A DNA stretch of 64,000 bases from Taibaiella sp. Lineage in GTDB: Bacteria; Bacteroidota; Bacteroidia; Chitinophagales; Chitinophagaceae. Of this stretch, positions 55,008 to 63,003 are shown piece by piece (positions within the stretch are counted from its first letter, which is position 1; the number at the start of each line of letters is the position of its first letter). The stretch spans positions 62,001 through 126,000 of the forward strand of contig JACDGL010000010.1 of assembly GCA_013815385.1 (NCBI GenBank), in the 5' to 3' direction. The notes under the pieces were generated by a model. That model ran no database searches. It was given only the letters and a program-made list of their open reading frames with translations, and was not told where the DNA came from. Both the position numbers and the translations under genes were made by a program.

Positions 55008-55967
55008 TTATGCTACCTGCATTTTCTCTTTCAGATGCTTCAGCATATCGGTAGTCATGTTGCCGAGGGTGAATTCGGGTTGCCAGCCCCAATGCAATCG
55101 GGCGGTTGAATCATCTATACTCTTGGGCCATCCATCTGCTATCTGCTGGCGAAAATCAGGTGCATACTTGATAGTGAAATCGGGCAGGTGTTTTGTTATT
55201 TCCGCTGCTATTTCTTTTGGGGAAAAGCTCATTGCTGCCAGATTGTATGCCATACGTGTTTTCATTTGCTCTGCCGGCGCTTCCATCAGCTCTATAGTAC
55301 CTCTTATTGCATCGTCCATGTACATCATAGGCAGGTATGTATGCTCTGAGAGGAAGGACGTATAAGTATTATTCTTTAGTGCTTCATGGTATATCTCCAC
55401 GGCATAATCGGTGGTGCCCCCACCGGGCTCAGACTTCCAGCTTATAAGGCCGGGGTAACGCAGGCTGCGAACATCGAGGCCCCAGCGCTGGTTATAGTAC
55501 TGGCACCAAAGCTCGCCTGCATACTTACTGATACCATATACTGTGCGTGGCTCCACTATTGTATCCTGCGGTGTATTGTCGCGGGGGGTGGTAGGGCCAA
55601 AGACCGCGATAGAACTGGGCCAGTAAATACGTGTAAGCTTTTCCTGCACGCCAAGATCAAGTACCTGGATAAGGCTTTGCATATTAATATCCCATGCCCG
55701 CCCAGGATCCTTTTCTCCTGTAGCAGACAGCAAGGCTGCAAGCAGGTATATCTGAGTAATGTTTTCTTTTTTTACCAATGCATGTGTACCGGCAGCATCC
55801 ATGGCATTGAGTGTGTAATAAGGCCCGGTACCTGTAAGCAAAGGATGTTCATCCCGTATATCGGTAGCTACAACATTGGCAGCACCATACAGCTTACGAA
55901 GGGCCAGTACCAGTTCTACACCTATCTGCCCGCAGGCACCTATAATGAGTATTTTTTCAGTTTTCAT
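55008..55967 (-). CDS. L-threonine 3-dehydrogenase, SDR/epimerase-like type
   Basis: 319-aa extended SDR enzyme. The NAD motif is GACGQIG (10-16), with Ser119 region PSSIAVFG and Tyr144-x-x-x-Lys148 (YGISK). SLRYPGLISWK and GGGTTDYAVEIYHEA with MMYMDDAIRGTIELM are the features of the short-chain threonine dehydrogenases related to UDP-galactose epimerase. The product 2-amino-3-ketobutyrate is cleaved by a Kbl ligase not seen here. I start at ATG 55965-55967 (MKTEKILI); the longer frame to 55991 lacks an ATG. It is 31 bp downstream of carA. Confidence 0.87.
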   Translation of the reverse strand: MKTEKILIIGACGQIGVELVLALRKLYGAANVVATDIRDEHPLLTGTGPYYTLNAMDAAGTHALVKKENITQIYLLAALLSATGEKDPGRAWDINMQSLIQVLDLGVQEKLTRIYWPSSIAVFGPTTPRDNTPQDTIVEPRTVYGISKYAGELWCQYYNQRWGLDVRSLRYPGLISWKSEPGGGTTDYAVEIYHEALKNNTYTSFLSEHTYLPMMYMDDAIRGTIELMEAPAEQMKTRMAYNLAAMSFSPKEIAAEITKHLPDFTIKYAPDFRQQIADGWPKSIDDSTARLHWGWQPEFTLGNMTTDMLKHLKEKMQVA

Positions 55968-55998
55968 CTCGGATACTTTAATTGTCAGCAAAAGCTAA

Positions 55999-57138
55999 TC
56001 AGGCTACCTCTTCTTTCACACTTTTACTCTTTACCATATGCGCCTCAATCATCGCCACAAAATCATCGAAAAGATAACGGGAATCGTGCGGACCGGGAGT
56101 AGCCTCAGGGTGATACTGGACAGAGAATGCCAGCTTGTCCTTGATGCGTATACCTTCTATAGAGCCGTCATTCAGGTTGATGTGTGTGATCTCTACATTT
56201 GGATTGTCCTTAATTGCCTCCGGGTCTACACCAAAACCATGGTTCTGTGTAGTGATCTCTGACTTACCGGTAATCAGGTTCTTTACCGGGTGGTTGAGGC
56301 CGCGATGGCCGTGATGCATCTTGAAAGTACGGATGTCGTTAGCCCTGGCCAGCAGTTGGTGGCCGAGACATATACCAAAGAAAGGTTTTTCTGTAGCCAG
56401 TATTTCGCGCACTGTATTTACTGCATAATCCATAGATGCAGGATCGCCGGGGCCATTAGAAATAAAATAGCCATCGGGATTGAACTCCTTTAGTTCTGCA
56501 AGTGTAGTTTTAGTCGGGAACACCTTCAGATATACATTGCGGTCTGCAAGGCATTGCAGTATATTCTTCTTCACCCCGTAGTCCATTACCGCTATACGTA
56601 CCGGCGCATTTGGTGAGCCAACTGTATAGGGATGCTTAGTAGATATTTGTGAAGATAACTCCAGGCCATCCATATCCGGTACGTTGGCCAGTTCGGCCTT
56701 CAGCCCCTGCTCGTCGGTGATCTCTGTAGAGATAACACAATTCATGGCCCCTTTGCTGCGAATATGCTGTACCAGTGCGCGAGTATCCACATCGTATATA
56801 GCCACTATATTATTCTGCACCAGATAATCTTCCAGGCTGTCATTTGCCGTCATCCGGCTGTAGCGCTGAGAAATGTTTTTACATATCAGCCCTTTTATCT
56901 TTACCGAATCACTTTCAATATCCTCATTTTTAACGCCGTAGTTACCTATGTAGGCGCTATTCATTATGAGTACCTGCCCGGTATAAGAGGGATCAGTAAA
57001 AACCTCCTGATACCCGGTCATGCCAGTATTAAAACAAATTTCGCCGCCGGTAGTGCCACGGGCGCCAAAAGATCTTCCTTTGAAGAGTGTACCATCACTT
57101 AATAAGAGCCAGGCAGAAGTTTCCGGTTGTACAGACAT
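55999..57138 (-). CDS. carA: Carbamoyl phosphate synthase small subunit
   Basis: 379-aa glutaminase subunit delivering ammonia to CarB for pyrimidine and arginine synthesis. The N-terminal CPSase domain starts WLLLSDGTLFKG and includes GGEICFNTGMTGYQE. The class I amidotransferase triad is Cys257 (FFGICLGHQLL), His343 and Glu345 (QYHPEATPGP). carB is not adjacent; threonine dehydrogenase follows instead. The upstream 735-bp region carries two copies of the 31-bp palindrome. Confidence 0.96.
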   Translation of the reverse strand: MSVQPETSAWLLLSDGTLFKGRSFGARGTTGGEICFNTGMTGYQEVFTDPSYTGQVLIMNSAYIGNYGVKNEDIESDSVKIKGLICKNISQRYSRMTANDSLEDYLVQNNIVAIYDVDTRALVQHIRSKGAMNCVISTEITDEQGLKAELANVPDMDGLELSSQISTKHPYTVGSPNAPVRIAVMDYGVKKNILQCLADRNVYLKVFPTKTTLAELKEFNPDGYFISNGPGDPASMDYAVNTVREILATEKPFFGICLGHQLLARANDIRTFKMHHGHRGLNHPVKNLITGKSEITTQNHGFGVDPEAIKDNPNVEITHINLNDGSIEGIRIKDKLAFSVQYHPEATPGPHDSRYLFDDFVAMIEAHMVKSKSVKEEVA

Positions 57139-57155
57139 ATAAAAAACAAATTGTG

Positions 57156-57163
57156 CAAAGGTA
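57156..57163 (-). promoter_or_regulatory. -7 promoter box of carA
   Basis: TACCTTTG on the minus strand is an exact TAnnTTTG match, 17 nt before the ATG. A TTTC about 16 nt further up may be a poor -33 element. Confidence 0.5.
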
Positions 57164-57339
57164 ATATTTTTATTAAGGCGAAAGTTAAAATACTAAGCCA
57201 AATGGTCTGAAATTTCTCTCCTCTTATCTATGAATTAATCATTACTAATGTCTCCATATGGTATATTTTGTTTGGGTAGCTAAGTTCCCCTGTTATTTAT
57301 TGAATAGCCTATCAGTACTGTTACATGCAATAAAAATAA

Positions 57340-57370
57340 AATGTTACATAATGTCGCATAATGTAACATT
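57340..57370. repeat. 31-bp palindrome, copy 2
   Basis: Same arms AATGTTACAT / ATGTAACATT around AATGTCGCATA. Located 202 bp upstream of carA, with no long repeat around it. A half site (TGTTACATG) lies just before it near 57319. Confidence 0.8.
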
Positions 57371-57439
57371 GGCATAATTGCTTAATTATTCATTGGCTCC
57401 TTTCTAATAGTAAATAAACCTATTGTAGCATTCTTTTGT

Positions 57440-57604
57440 ACATCCGAGTAAAAGGTAACATTTCTTAACTTTTTTATTGGGAGGTTTTGGGGTATAGGAT
57501 TTGCGAAACCCCCTATTTTACTGTATTATGCTTGGTTTTTGTAATGTTACATAATGTAGCACGATGTAACATTATTGATTTTTGATGTATGAATTATGAA
57601 TGTG
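57440..57604 (-). repeat. Dispersed intergenic repeat, copy 2 (upstream of carA)
   Basis: Reverse-complement counterpart of 50715-50880 (same six shared blocks, same order). Read towards carA it has the same orientation that copy 1 has towards icd. Confidence 0.8.
57543..57573. repeat. 31-bp palindrome, copy 3
   Basis: Arms AATGTTACAT and ATGTAACATT around AATGTAGCACG, inside the second dispersed repeat. Confidence 0.8.
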
Positions 57605-57627
57605 TTTGGATGGTTTTTTTGTGGGGG

Positions 57628-57734
57628 GCGTGAGATTGCTTTGTCGCAGAGCCTCCGCGCAATGACGGTTTTTTTATGGTGTGTGGTATTGCGCGAGATT
57701 GCTTTGCCGCAGAGCTTCCGCGCAAAGGTTTTTT
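57628..57734. repeat. Twin REP-like hairpin repeats, 63-bp period
   Basis: Copy 1 at 57628-57674 and copy 2 at 57691-57734 share GCG[T/C]GAGATTGCTTTG, then CGCAGAGC and TCCGCGCAA, each ending in a T run. ATTGC/GCAAT outer and GCAGAG/CTCCGC inner stems form a nested hairpin in copy 1. The ATTGC...GCAATGACG layout resembles common bacterial extragenic palindromes. Confidence 0.65.
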
Positions 57735-57873
57735 AGAGGATGTAATGTACTATTATGAAGCAGCAGAATCCAAATAATAATATCCACAATGAAAGTACAA
57801 TACGCCTGTTATCATATTGTAAACCCCGCAATGATGGCTTGATTTTGCTACCAATAGGGAAACAAAAATAATT

Positions 57874-58086
57874 ATGAAACACAATCATCACGAAGAAGCT
57901 GCAAAGCATTACAATGAGGCTTCAAAACATCACAACGAAGCTCATAAAGCTCATCAGGAAGGACAAGATGAAAAAGCATCTCATCATGCACAAGCTGCAC
58001 AAGGCCATGACGCCCATGCAGATGAACATGCAAAAGAAGCTTCTAAAAAGCATTCTGAAAAGAACAGTCCTAAAGGCAAGGAGTAA
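57874..58086 (+). CDS. Histidine-rich 70-aa helical protein
   Basis: 70-aa hydrophilic protein with no hydrophobic residue clusters. About a fifth of residues are His, and Ala, Lys and Glu make up most of the rest. Repeating patterns (AAKHYNEASKHHNEAHKAH, SHHAQAAQGHDAHADEHAKEA) suggest one long amphipathic helix with His faces, possibly metal-binding or stress-protective. Comparable His/Ala/Glu-rich small proteins are frequent in Bacteroidota, without known function. A MEDS-domain gene follows 144 bp later on the same strand. Confidence 0.72.
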   Translation: MKHNHHEEAAKHYNEASKHHNEAHKAHQEGQDEKASHHAQAAQGHDAHADEHAKEASKKHSEKNSPKGKE

Positions 58087-58230
58087 CATCCGGAGCTAAT
58101 TCATTTGTGGGGAACTCAATGGATGAGTTCCCCACAGTTTTATACACCCAACATCACGTTGAATAAAACCTTAATTTTAAGGATAAAAATTAAACATATC
58201 ACTTCATTTATATTTTAGAAATAAAGAAAG

Positions 58231-58863
58231 ATGAGAACGGAGGAGAACTGGAAGCATGCGAAAGTAGATACATTCTGGGGAGAGCTGGCACCATGCGACC
58301 ATGTAGTGCAACTGTATGAAACTGATGAAATATTTTTAGATACACTAGCTGGGTTTGTAGGGGAAGGCATCAAGGCGGGGGATTGTGTAGTTGTGATAGC
58401 TACTGAAAACCATATTGCCGACCTGAACCGGCGGATGGCCTATGAGGGCCTGCAAACTGAAGCACTTATAGCTAGTGACCAGTATATACCCTTAGATGCC
58501 GATAAAACACTTGCAGCATTTATGCGAAACGGCTGGCCTGACGATGAGCAGTTTATTAATACCGTTTCGCAGATCATAAAACGGGCACAGAGCAAGAACC
58601 GGAATGTGCGTGCATTTGGAGAAATGGTAGCAATACTATGGGCACAGGGAAATAGCGGCGCAACCGTGCGCCTGGAACATCTGTGGAATGAATTCTGCGA
58701 AAAGCAGGCATTTTCTCTTTTCTGCGCCTATCCTAAAAGCGGCTTTACTATGGAGGTGGACGAATCACTAATGAACATATGCTGTGCCCATGCTAAAATT
58801 ATCTCCGGCAGTATAAAGCATGCAACAGAGGTGTTCTATCAGCGAACGGTGCAGACATTCTGA
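58231..58863 (+). CDS. MEDS-domain sensory protein
   Basis: 210-aa protein resembling the MEDS (methanogen/methylotroph, DcmR sensory) domain: CDHVVQLYETDEIFLDTLAGFVGEGIKAGD in parts, VVIATENHIADLNRRM, YIPLDADKTLAAFM, and a C-terminal LEHLWNEFCEKQAFSLFCAYP. In other proteins this domain is fused to histidine kinases or DNA-binding domains; here it stands alone with no output domain, so it may act as a partner or anti-regulator. The ATG at 58231 follows an AAAG-rich leader. Confidence 0.85.
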   Translation: MRTEENWKHAKVDTFWGELAPCDHVVQLYETDEIFLDTLAGFVGEGIKAGDCVVVIATENHIADLNRRMAYEGLQTEALIASDQYIPLDADKTLAAFMRNGWPDDEQFINTVSQIIKRAQSKNRNVRAFGEMVAILWAQGNSGATVRLEHLWNEFCEKQAFSLFCAYPKSGFTMEVDESLMNICCAHAKIISGSIKHATEVFYQRTVQTF

Positions 58864-58971
58864 TCTGAATTGCATTGCTTTTAAAAACTGTAAGGCAGCA
58901 GTGTATTTTAATGCAAAACGACGCTTATATACTATTAAGTTTTTTGTGATCAAGGCCAATCTAAAACCCTT

Positions 58972-59297
58972 AATCCATTAAGAGCTAACTGCGGGAGTGA
59001 GTTGGTGAGGACACCAACATGAACGGATAAGCGAAACCGGATTGACTATTGTGATTCTGTGACCAATGCAGATCTATGCTCTTAACCGCTAAGGCTTAAC
59101 GAGAGCGTGTTGGTGAGGGTGCCAACCTGGGCAGGAAATCCATTAAGACGTAACAATGGGAGCGTGTTCGTGAGGACACCAACACGGGTGGATAAGCTAA
59201 ACCGGATTGACTATTGTGATTTTGTGACCAATGCAGATCTATGCCCTTAACCACTAAGGCGTAACGAGAGCGTGTTGGTGAGGACACCAACACGGGC
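58972..59297. repeat. 165-bp tandem repeat, two units, four hairpins
   Basis: Unit 1 58972-59136 and unit 2 59137-59297 align at an exact 165-bp period, with near identity over 59035-59115 versus 59200-59280. Each unit has two GTTGGTG-AGGA-CACCAAC-type hairpins, at 59001, 59109, 59166 and 59274 (spacing 108, 57, 108). The fourth is perfect over 9 bp, the second keeps pairing through two G-U wobbles, and the third has one mismatch. Each is preceded by TAA(C)-rich sequence such as CTAAGGCGTAACGAGAGCG. Confidence 0.85.
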
Positions 59298-59306
59298 GTA
59301 AAATAA

Positions 59307-59334
59307 GAATGGCAATACTTATGTATTGCCATTC
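59307..59334 (-). terminator. Terminator of the 870-aa secreted protein gene
   Basis: Perfect 12-bp arms (59307-59318, 59323-59334) with a TTAT loop, 13 nt past the stop at 59348. Confidence 0.75.
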
Positions 59335-59347
59335 ATATAAAAGCTAA

Positions 59348-61960
59348 CTACCTGATGAGGGTAACATCGCCTTTCTTTTCTATTGTTTTACCATTGCAAT
59401 CGTAGCTGAGGTACCAGAAAAATACACCCATCTCCTGCGGTACGCCAGACATCCTGCCATCCCAGCCTGCTGATTCCACATTGCTTTCAAAGACCGTCTG
59501 ACCATAGCGGTTAAGTATCCTGAATACCTTGAGCTTGTGGTGGCCAACGGTAAGAAGGCGCAACACATCATTACGACCATCACCATTGGGTGTAAAGCCA
59601 TCGGGTACATATACCTCGCAGCATGAATGTGAATTGACAAAGAGACTATCCATGCCTACGCAATTGAACTGATCCCTAACAGAGAGATAAATATTTCCGC
59701 TGTGTGGTATCATAATCCTGCCGACATTAGGCTGACCGCCAATGCCTGCATAGTTGTGCGAGGGTGCCCATGTATAGCGGAAAGTATTGGCAAAGTTGGC
59801 AGTAAATGCTACGGTATCGCCATCGCAAATACTTGCTTCCCCATTGCTTGTAATACTGGCAGGTGGCAGATCATGCACCAGCACCGTATCCAGATAAGGC
59901 AATGCGGTACACCTGCTGTAATTGATAGTGAGGCTGATCACTTTACTACCCGGACTATTATAAGCAATATAGCTGGTACCGATAGAATTGCCTGTACCGC
60001 CGCTTACAAAGTAACCGCCGGGACCATAACTCCACTCCAGACTATCGTAATTTACCAGGCTGTAATCGGCTACCTTAACGGTAACTGTATCCTTCACGCA
60101 AAAATCCTTAGGCAAACTAAAATAGACCGGAGGAGGTATAATGACATTTACCGTATCGATCGCGCTGGAATTACAACGGAAGTTGTGCACATGCAGTGTG
60201 ATAATACGAGTACTGGCAGAATCCCACTTGACTGAATAAGGCCCTTTGGAACTATAAGTAGGATCGCCGGATAAAAGTGTAGCATTATCGAACGTCCAGG
60301 TATATTGGGTACTGGTATCGGGCGCTGTACCGGCAAAGCTGACCAGAAGCGGCGCACCGAGACAAGCATCGGGCGTGGCGGTTTTGATCTTTGCAATGAC
60401 CGGAACAATAACTACCCTGGTGCTGGTAGTAGTGGTAGGGCAACCCGCTACAGAATCTGCGACATAATAAACACCTGAATCATTGCTCTGAACATTTGGA
60501 ATAGTTGGGAATGCCAGATTACTTGTAAAATTATTAGGGCCATGCCATGTAACTATGTAGGTGGACCCAGAGGATATCTGCAACGCATACAGATGCAATG
60601 TATCGCCCAGGCAAAGGGGTGAATTATTGATAAGTATAGGAGGCGGAGGCGCATAGGCACGCAGGTATATTAATTCCGTATCGGAAAGGCAAGCCGCAGA
60701 ACGGCCAATGGCGCGCGCTATGGTAACACCGGTATCTACATAAATAGTACTGGTAAGACCGGAGGTATCTGTAATTTTATTGCCTGTGGGGGAATCCCAA
60801 TGCCACTTGAGACCGGTACCATTTACCACATTTACAGGTACATAACTTTCGGTACATACAATTATTGTATCACCTGATTTATGTTGTAAAGTATCCCTTG
60901 GTGTTTGCCAGTGCGGACGTGTAGATTCGAAAGCAGAATCAAGATCGGCTTTACGTAACACATACGCGTATGCAAAAGTAATGCTGTCACCTGCCGGTAT
61001 ATCATTGAGCTTAAAAACCATTCCGATACCTTCATCATTAGTATCAACACCACTATATTGATAATGAATTGAATCTACATAATTAGTTGGATTTCCTCCT
61101 TGTCCATACATGGTATCCAGATGCCCCCAATCAGGAGACAAGCTGCCATGTATTATAAAACATTTAGCCCTGCAATCAAGCGTGCCTAAGCCCAGAAAAG
61201 CTATGGAATGCGCTGTATTAGTAGGCGTAGCAGAAACCATTGTACGGTTCAAAGCATTAGGCAGCTGATATTCAATTTTATTATCGGTTGAGAAGCTACC
61301 TCCTGGTTCCGGCTCATCATTATCCGGATCGACAGTACGCAAATAAAATACATTGTGCCTATCCACTTTGCCGGTGTTGACCATTGAAACAAAGACAGTA
61401 AAATAAACAGTAGATGTGTCAACAATAGTTGTCTGGGTAATAATAACACTATCCATTTTACCTTGCCATACCCCAAAATTCTTTTGCCCGTTGGAATAAT
61501 AATTTATGTTTTTACCTGTAAGACCAGAAGAAGCAGGGGTATATTCTATACCTCCACAACCATCGTAACCACCACCATTAAATGCCTTTGCCATCACGCC
61601 ATTGATCTGGACAGCCCAACCTTCCTGGGGATCACCTGGTAAAAAGTAATCACCATAAAAGGGGGGTGTTCCTATTGTCCACCCATCTTTAGCCGGATCA
61701 GCTACAAAACCCAATCCCTGAGCACAACCTAAAGAGGAAGGGACACTGGAACAATGGTTTGCCGTAGTGCCTACACCACCGGATGGGTGGTAGCCCCTGG
61801 GTGGAGCAATACTAGAGCCATACGCTCCATTTGTATTAATACCGACCTCTATAGAGTGACCCTTGAGAAAAACATTGCAGCTATCGAGCTGGGCATACGT
61901 GGAGGGTATAAAGAACATGCAGGATAGGACTGCAAAACCACGGAGTAAAATGTGCTTCAT
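59348..61960 (-). CDS. Large secreted protein with gliding-motility-type C-terminal domain (T9SS type B)
   Basis: 870-aa exported protein. The signal peptide ends TYAQ (residue 23). The N-terminal ~350 residues form a beta-rich domain with a conserved-looking GYDGCGGIEYTP patch. Then come several Ig/PKD-like repeats (~375-780; recurrent CLGDTLHLYAL, CVKDTVTVKVA and CDGDTVAFTAN openings). The last ~85 residues (VYVPDGFTPNGDGRND... LKVFRILNRYGQTVFES... GVFFWYLSY) are the CHU_C/gliding-associated domain, a T9SS type B signal. Likely a surface adhesin-like protein. It lies next to the tandem hairpin array. Confidence 0.9.
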   Translation of the reverse strand: MKHILLRGFAVLSCMFFIPSTYAQLDSCNVFLKGHSIEVGINTNGAYGSSIAPPRGYHPSGGVGTTANHCSSVPSSLGCAQGLGFVADPAKDGWTIGTPPFYGDYFLPGDPQEGWAVQINGVMAKAFNGGGYDGCGGIEYTPASSGLTGKNINYYSNGQKNFGVWQGKMDSVIITQTTIVDTSTVYFTVFVSMVNTGKVDRHNVFYLRTVDPDNDEPEPGGSFSTDNKIEYQLPNALNRTMVSATPTNTAHSIAFLGLGTLDCRAKCFIIHGSLSPDWGHLDTMYGQGGNPTNYVDSIHYQYSGVDTNDEGIGMVFKLNDIPAGDSITFAYAYVLRKADLDSAFESTRPHWQTPRDTLQHKSGDTIIVCTESYVPVNVVNGTGLKWHWDSPTGNKITDTSGLTSTIYVDTGVTIARAIGRSAACLSDTELIYLRAYAPPPPILINNSPLCLGDTLHLYALQISSGSTYIVTWHGPNNFTSNLAFPTIPNVQSNDSGVYYVADSVAGCPTTTTSTRVVIVPVIAKIKTATPDACLGAPLLVSFAGTAPDTSTQYTWTFDNATLLSGDPTYSSKGPYSVKWDSASTRIITLHVHNFRCNSSAIDTVNVIIPPPVYFSLPKDFCVKDTVTVKVADYSLVNYDSLEWSYGPGGYFVSGGTGNSIGTSYIAYNSPGSKVISLTINYSRCTALPYLDTVLVHDLPPASITSNGEASICDGDTVAFTANFANTFRYTWAPSHNYAGIGGQPNVGRIMIPHSGNIYLSVRDQFNCVGMDSLFVNSHSCCEVYVPDGFTPNGDGRNDVLRLLTVGHHKLKVFRILNRYGQTVFESNVESAGWDGRMSGVPQEMGVFFWYLSYDCNGKTIEKKGDVTLIR

Positions 61961-62187
61961 TAATTAATGTTTAAAAATGATTACAGGTGTGCTGAAAGAT
62001 ACATACATCCAGCGATTTTTTAATACTGGTAACAGGTAAAGATAATCAATAATAATCAAATAAATTGAAAGCTAATATGTAATAACAGTGTCATAAAGAT
62101 TGCCATTAAGAGCGGAAACAGGGCAATAGGGGGAGTACTAATGGCATAGTTTTTACCAAAACTGTAATACTAAAGCTACTACTTATT

Positions 62188-62880
62188 ATGAACAAGGAAG
62201 CACCATACAACCACCGTAAACTACCAGCCAATGTATCGCCGACAGAGCGAGCATTATCTGCACTGGCAGGCGGCGCACTGATATATAATGCCCTAAGTGG
62301 GAAGAATAAATTGCTAAAGGCAATAGCGGGAGGGTACCTGCTATACCGCGGAGGTACAGGACACTGCTATGCCTATAGCCTGCTAGGAAAGGACGAATTA
62401 CCCGATCCTGTAAAGAGTATCAATATCCGGCTATCGATAACTGTAAATAAACCAAGAGCGGAGCTTTATGCCTTCTGGCGCAGACTTGAAAACCTACCCT
62501 TATTTATGAAACATCTGGAAAGTGTGCGGGAAATAGACGAAACCAGATCTAAATGGAAAGCAAGCATGCCGGGAATTGGTAAAATAGAATGGGAAGCGGA
62601 AATAGTAAAAGATGAAACAAATAAGCTGATAGGATGGAGTTCCCTGCCGGGTGCCCGTATAGAAAACGCAGACAAGGTGACATTTGAAGATACCATAGGT
62701 GGTACGGAAATAGATGTAGTTATCACCTATCGGGCACCAATGGGTGCGTTAGGTGCAGGGGTAGCGGCAATATTTACCCCGCTCTATAAGAAAATGATAG
62801 AAGAAGACATTATTTACTTCAAGCGATACATAGAAGCCGAAACAGAAAGCAATGAAATAATAGTGATCGTGGAAAATTAA
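62188..62880 (+). CDS. DUF2892-like membrane segment fused to SRPBCC lipid-binding domain
   Basis: 230-aa protein. Residues 17-60 (NVSPTERALSALAGGALIYNAL, KAIAGGYLLYRGGTGHCY) form the short hydrophobic hairpin of YgaP-type DUF2892 proteins. From residue ~78 a START/SRPBCC (polyketide cyclase-like) domain follows: INIRLSITVNKPRAELYAFWRRLENLPLFMKHLESV, then WSSLPGARIENADKVTFED. This membrane-tethered SRPBCC layout is seen across bacteria without assigned ligand. The upstream gap holds no clear promoter. Confidence 0.85.
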   Translation: MNKEAPYNHRKLPANVSPTERALSALAGGALIYNALSGKNKLLKAIAGGYLLYRGGTGHCYAYSLLGKDELPDPVKSINIRLSITVNKPRAELYAFWRRLENLPLFMKHLESVREIDETRSKWKASMPGIGKIEWEAEIVKDETNKLIGWSSLPGARIENADKVTFEDTIGGTEIDVVITYRAPMGALGAGVAAIFTPLYKKMIEEDIIYFKRYIEAETESNEIIVIVEN

Positions 62881-62973
62881 TGCAGCTTTTAAGCGTTATT
62901 GCGTGCGAAGTCCTGGTATGCTAAATAAATATTGCCATTGAGGGTGGTTCAAAATGTGTACAGAATGTAACGG

Positions 62974-62981
62974 TATATTTG
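62974..62981 (+). promoter_or_regulatory. -7 promoter box of the TonB-dependent receptor gene
   Basis: TATATTTG matches TAnnTTTG, 22 nt before the ATG at 63004; no clear -33 box. Confidence 0.4.
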
Positions 62982-63003
62982 CACCTTCTATATAAACTCA
63001 TAC

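Larger units (their letters stand above)
57139..57873. other. 735-bp intergenic region between carA and the His-rich gene
   Basis: Holds the carA promoter (57156-57163), palindrome copy 2 (57340-57370), the second ~165-bp dispersed repeat with palindrome copy 3 (57440-57604) and twin REP-like hairpins (57628-57734). No credible coding sequence. Confidence 0.7.
58864..59347. other. 484-bp intergenic region rich in hairpins
   Basis: After ~100 AT-rich bases it consists almost wholly of a 165-bp tandem duplication carrying four hairpins (58972-59297), then the terminator of the convergent 870-aa gene. The only long reading frame here (minus strand) is a repeat artefact. Confidence 0.75.

Noticed and set aside
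55386-56102. 238-aa plus-strand frame across tdh and carA
   Set aside because: It lies opposite two well-supported genes and its product has no recognisable features.
57139-57873. Complete insertion sequence in the repeat island
   Set aside because: No transposase frame and no defined terminal inverted repeats or target duplication; only non-coding repeats are seen.
58972-59297. Possible CRISPR array or integron attC cassette
   Set aside because: The period is 165 bp with conserved linker, not short repeats with unique spacers, and no cas gene or integrase is present. The stem GTTGGTG does not fit the attC GTTRRRY core, and no cassette-type ORFs flank it.
59096-59332. 78-aa minus-strand frame with repeated VLVSSxTRS motifs
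   Set aside because: It is a translation of the tandem hairpin repeats; the period and stems explain the repeating residues and it has no independent coding signal.
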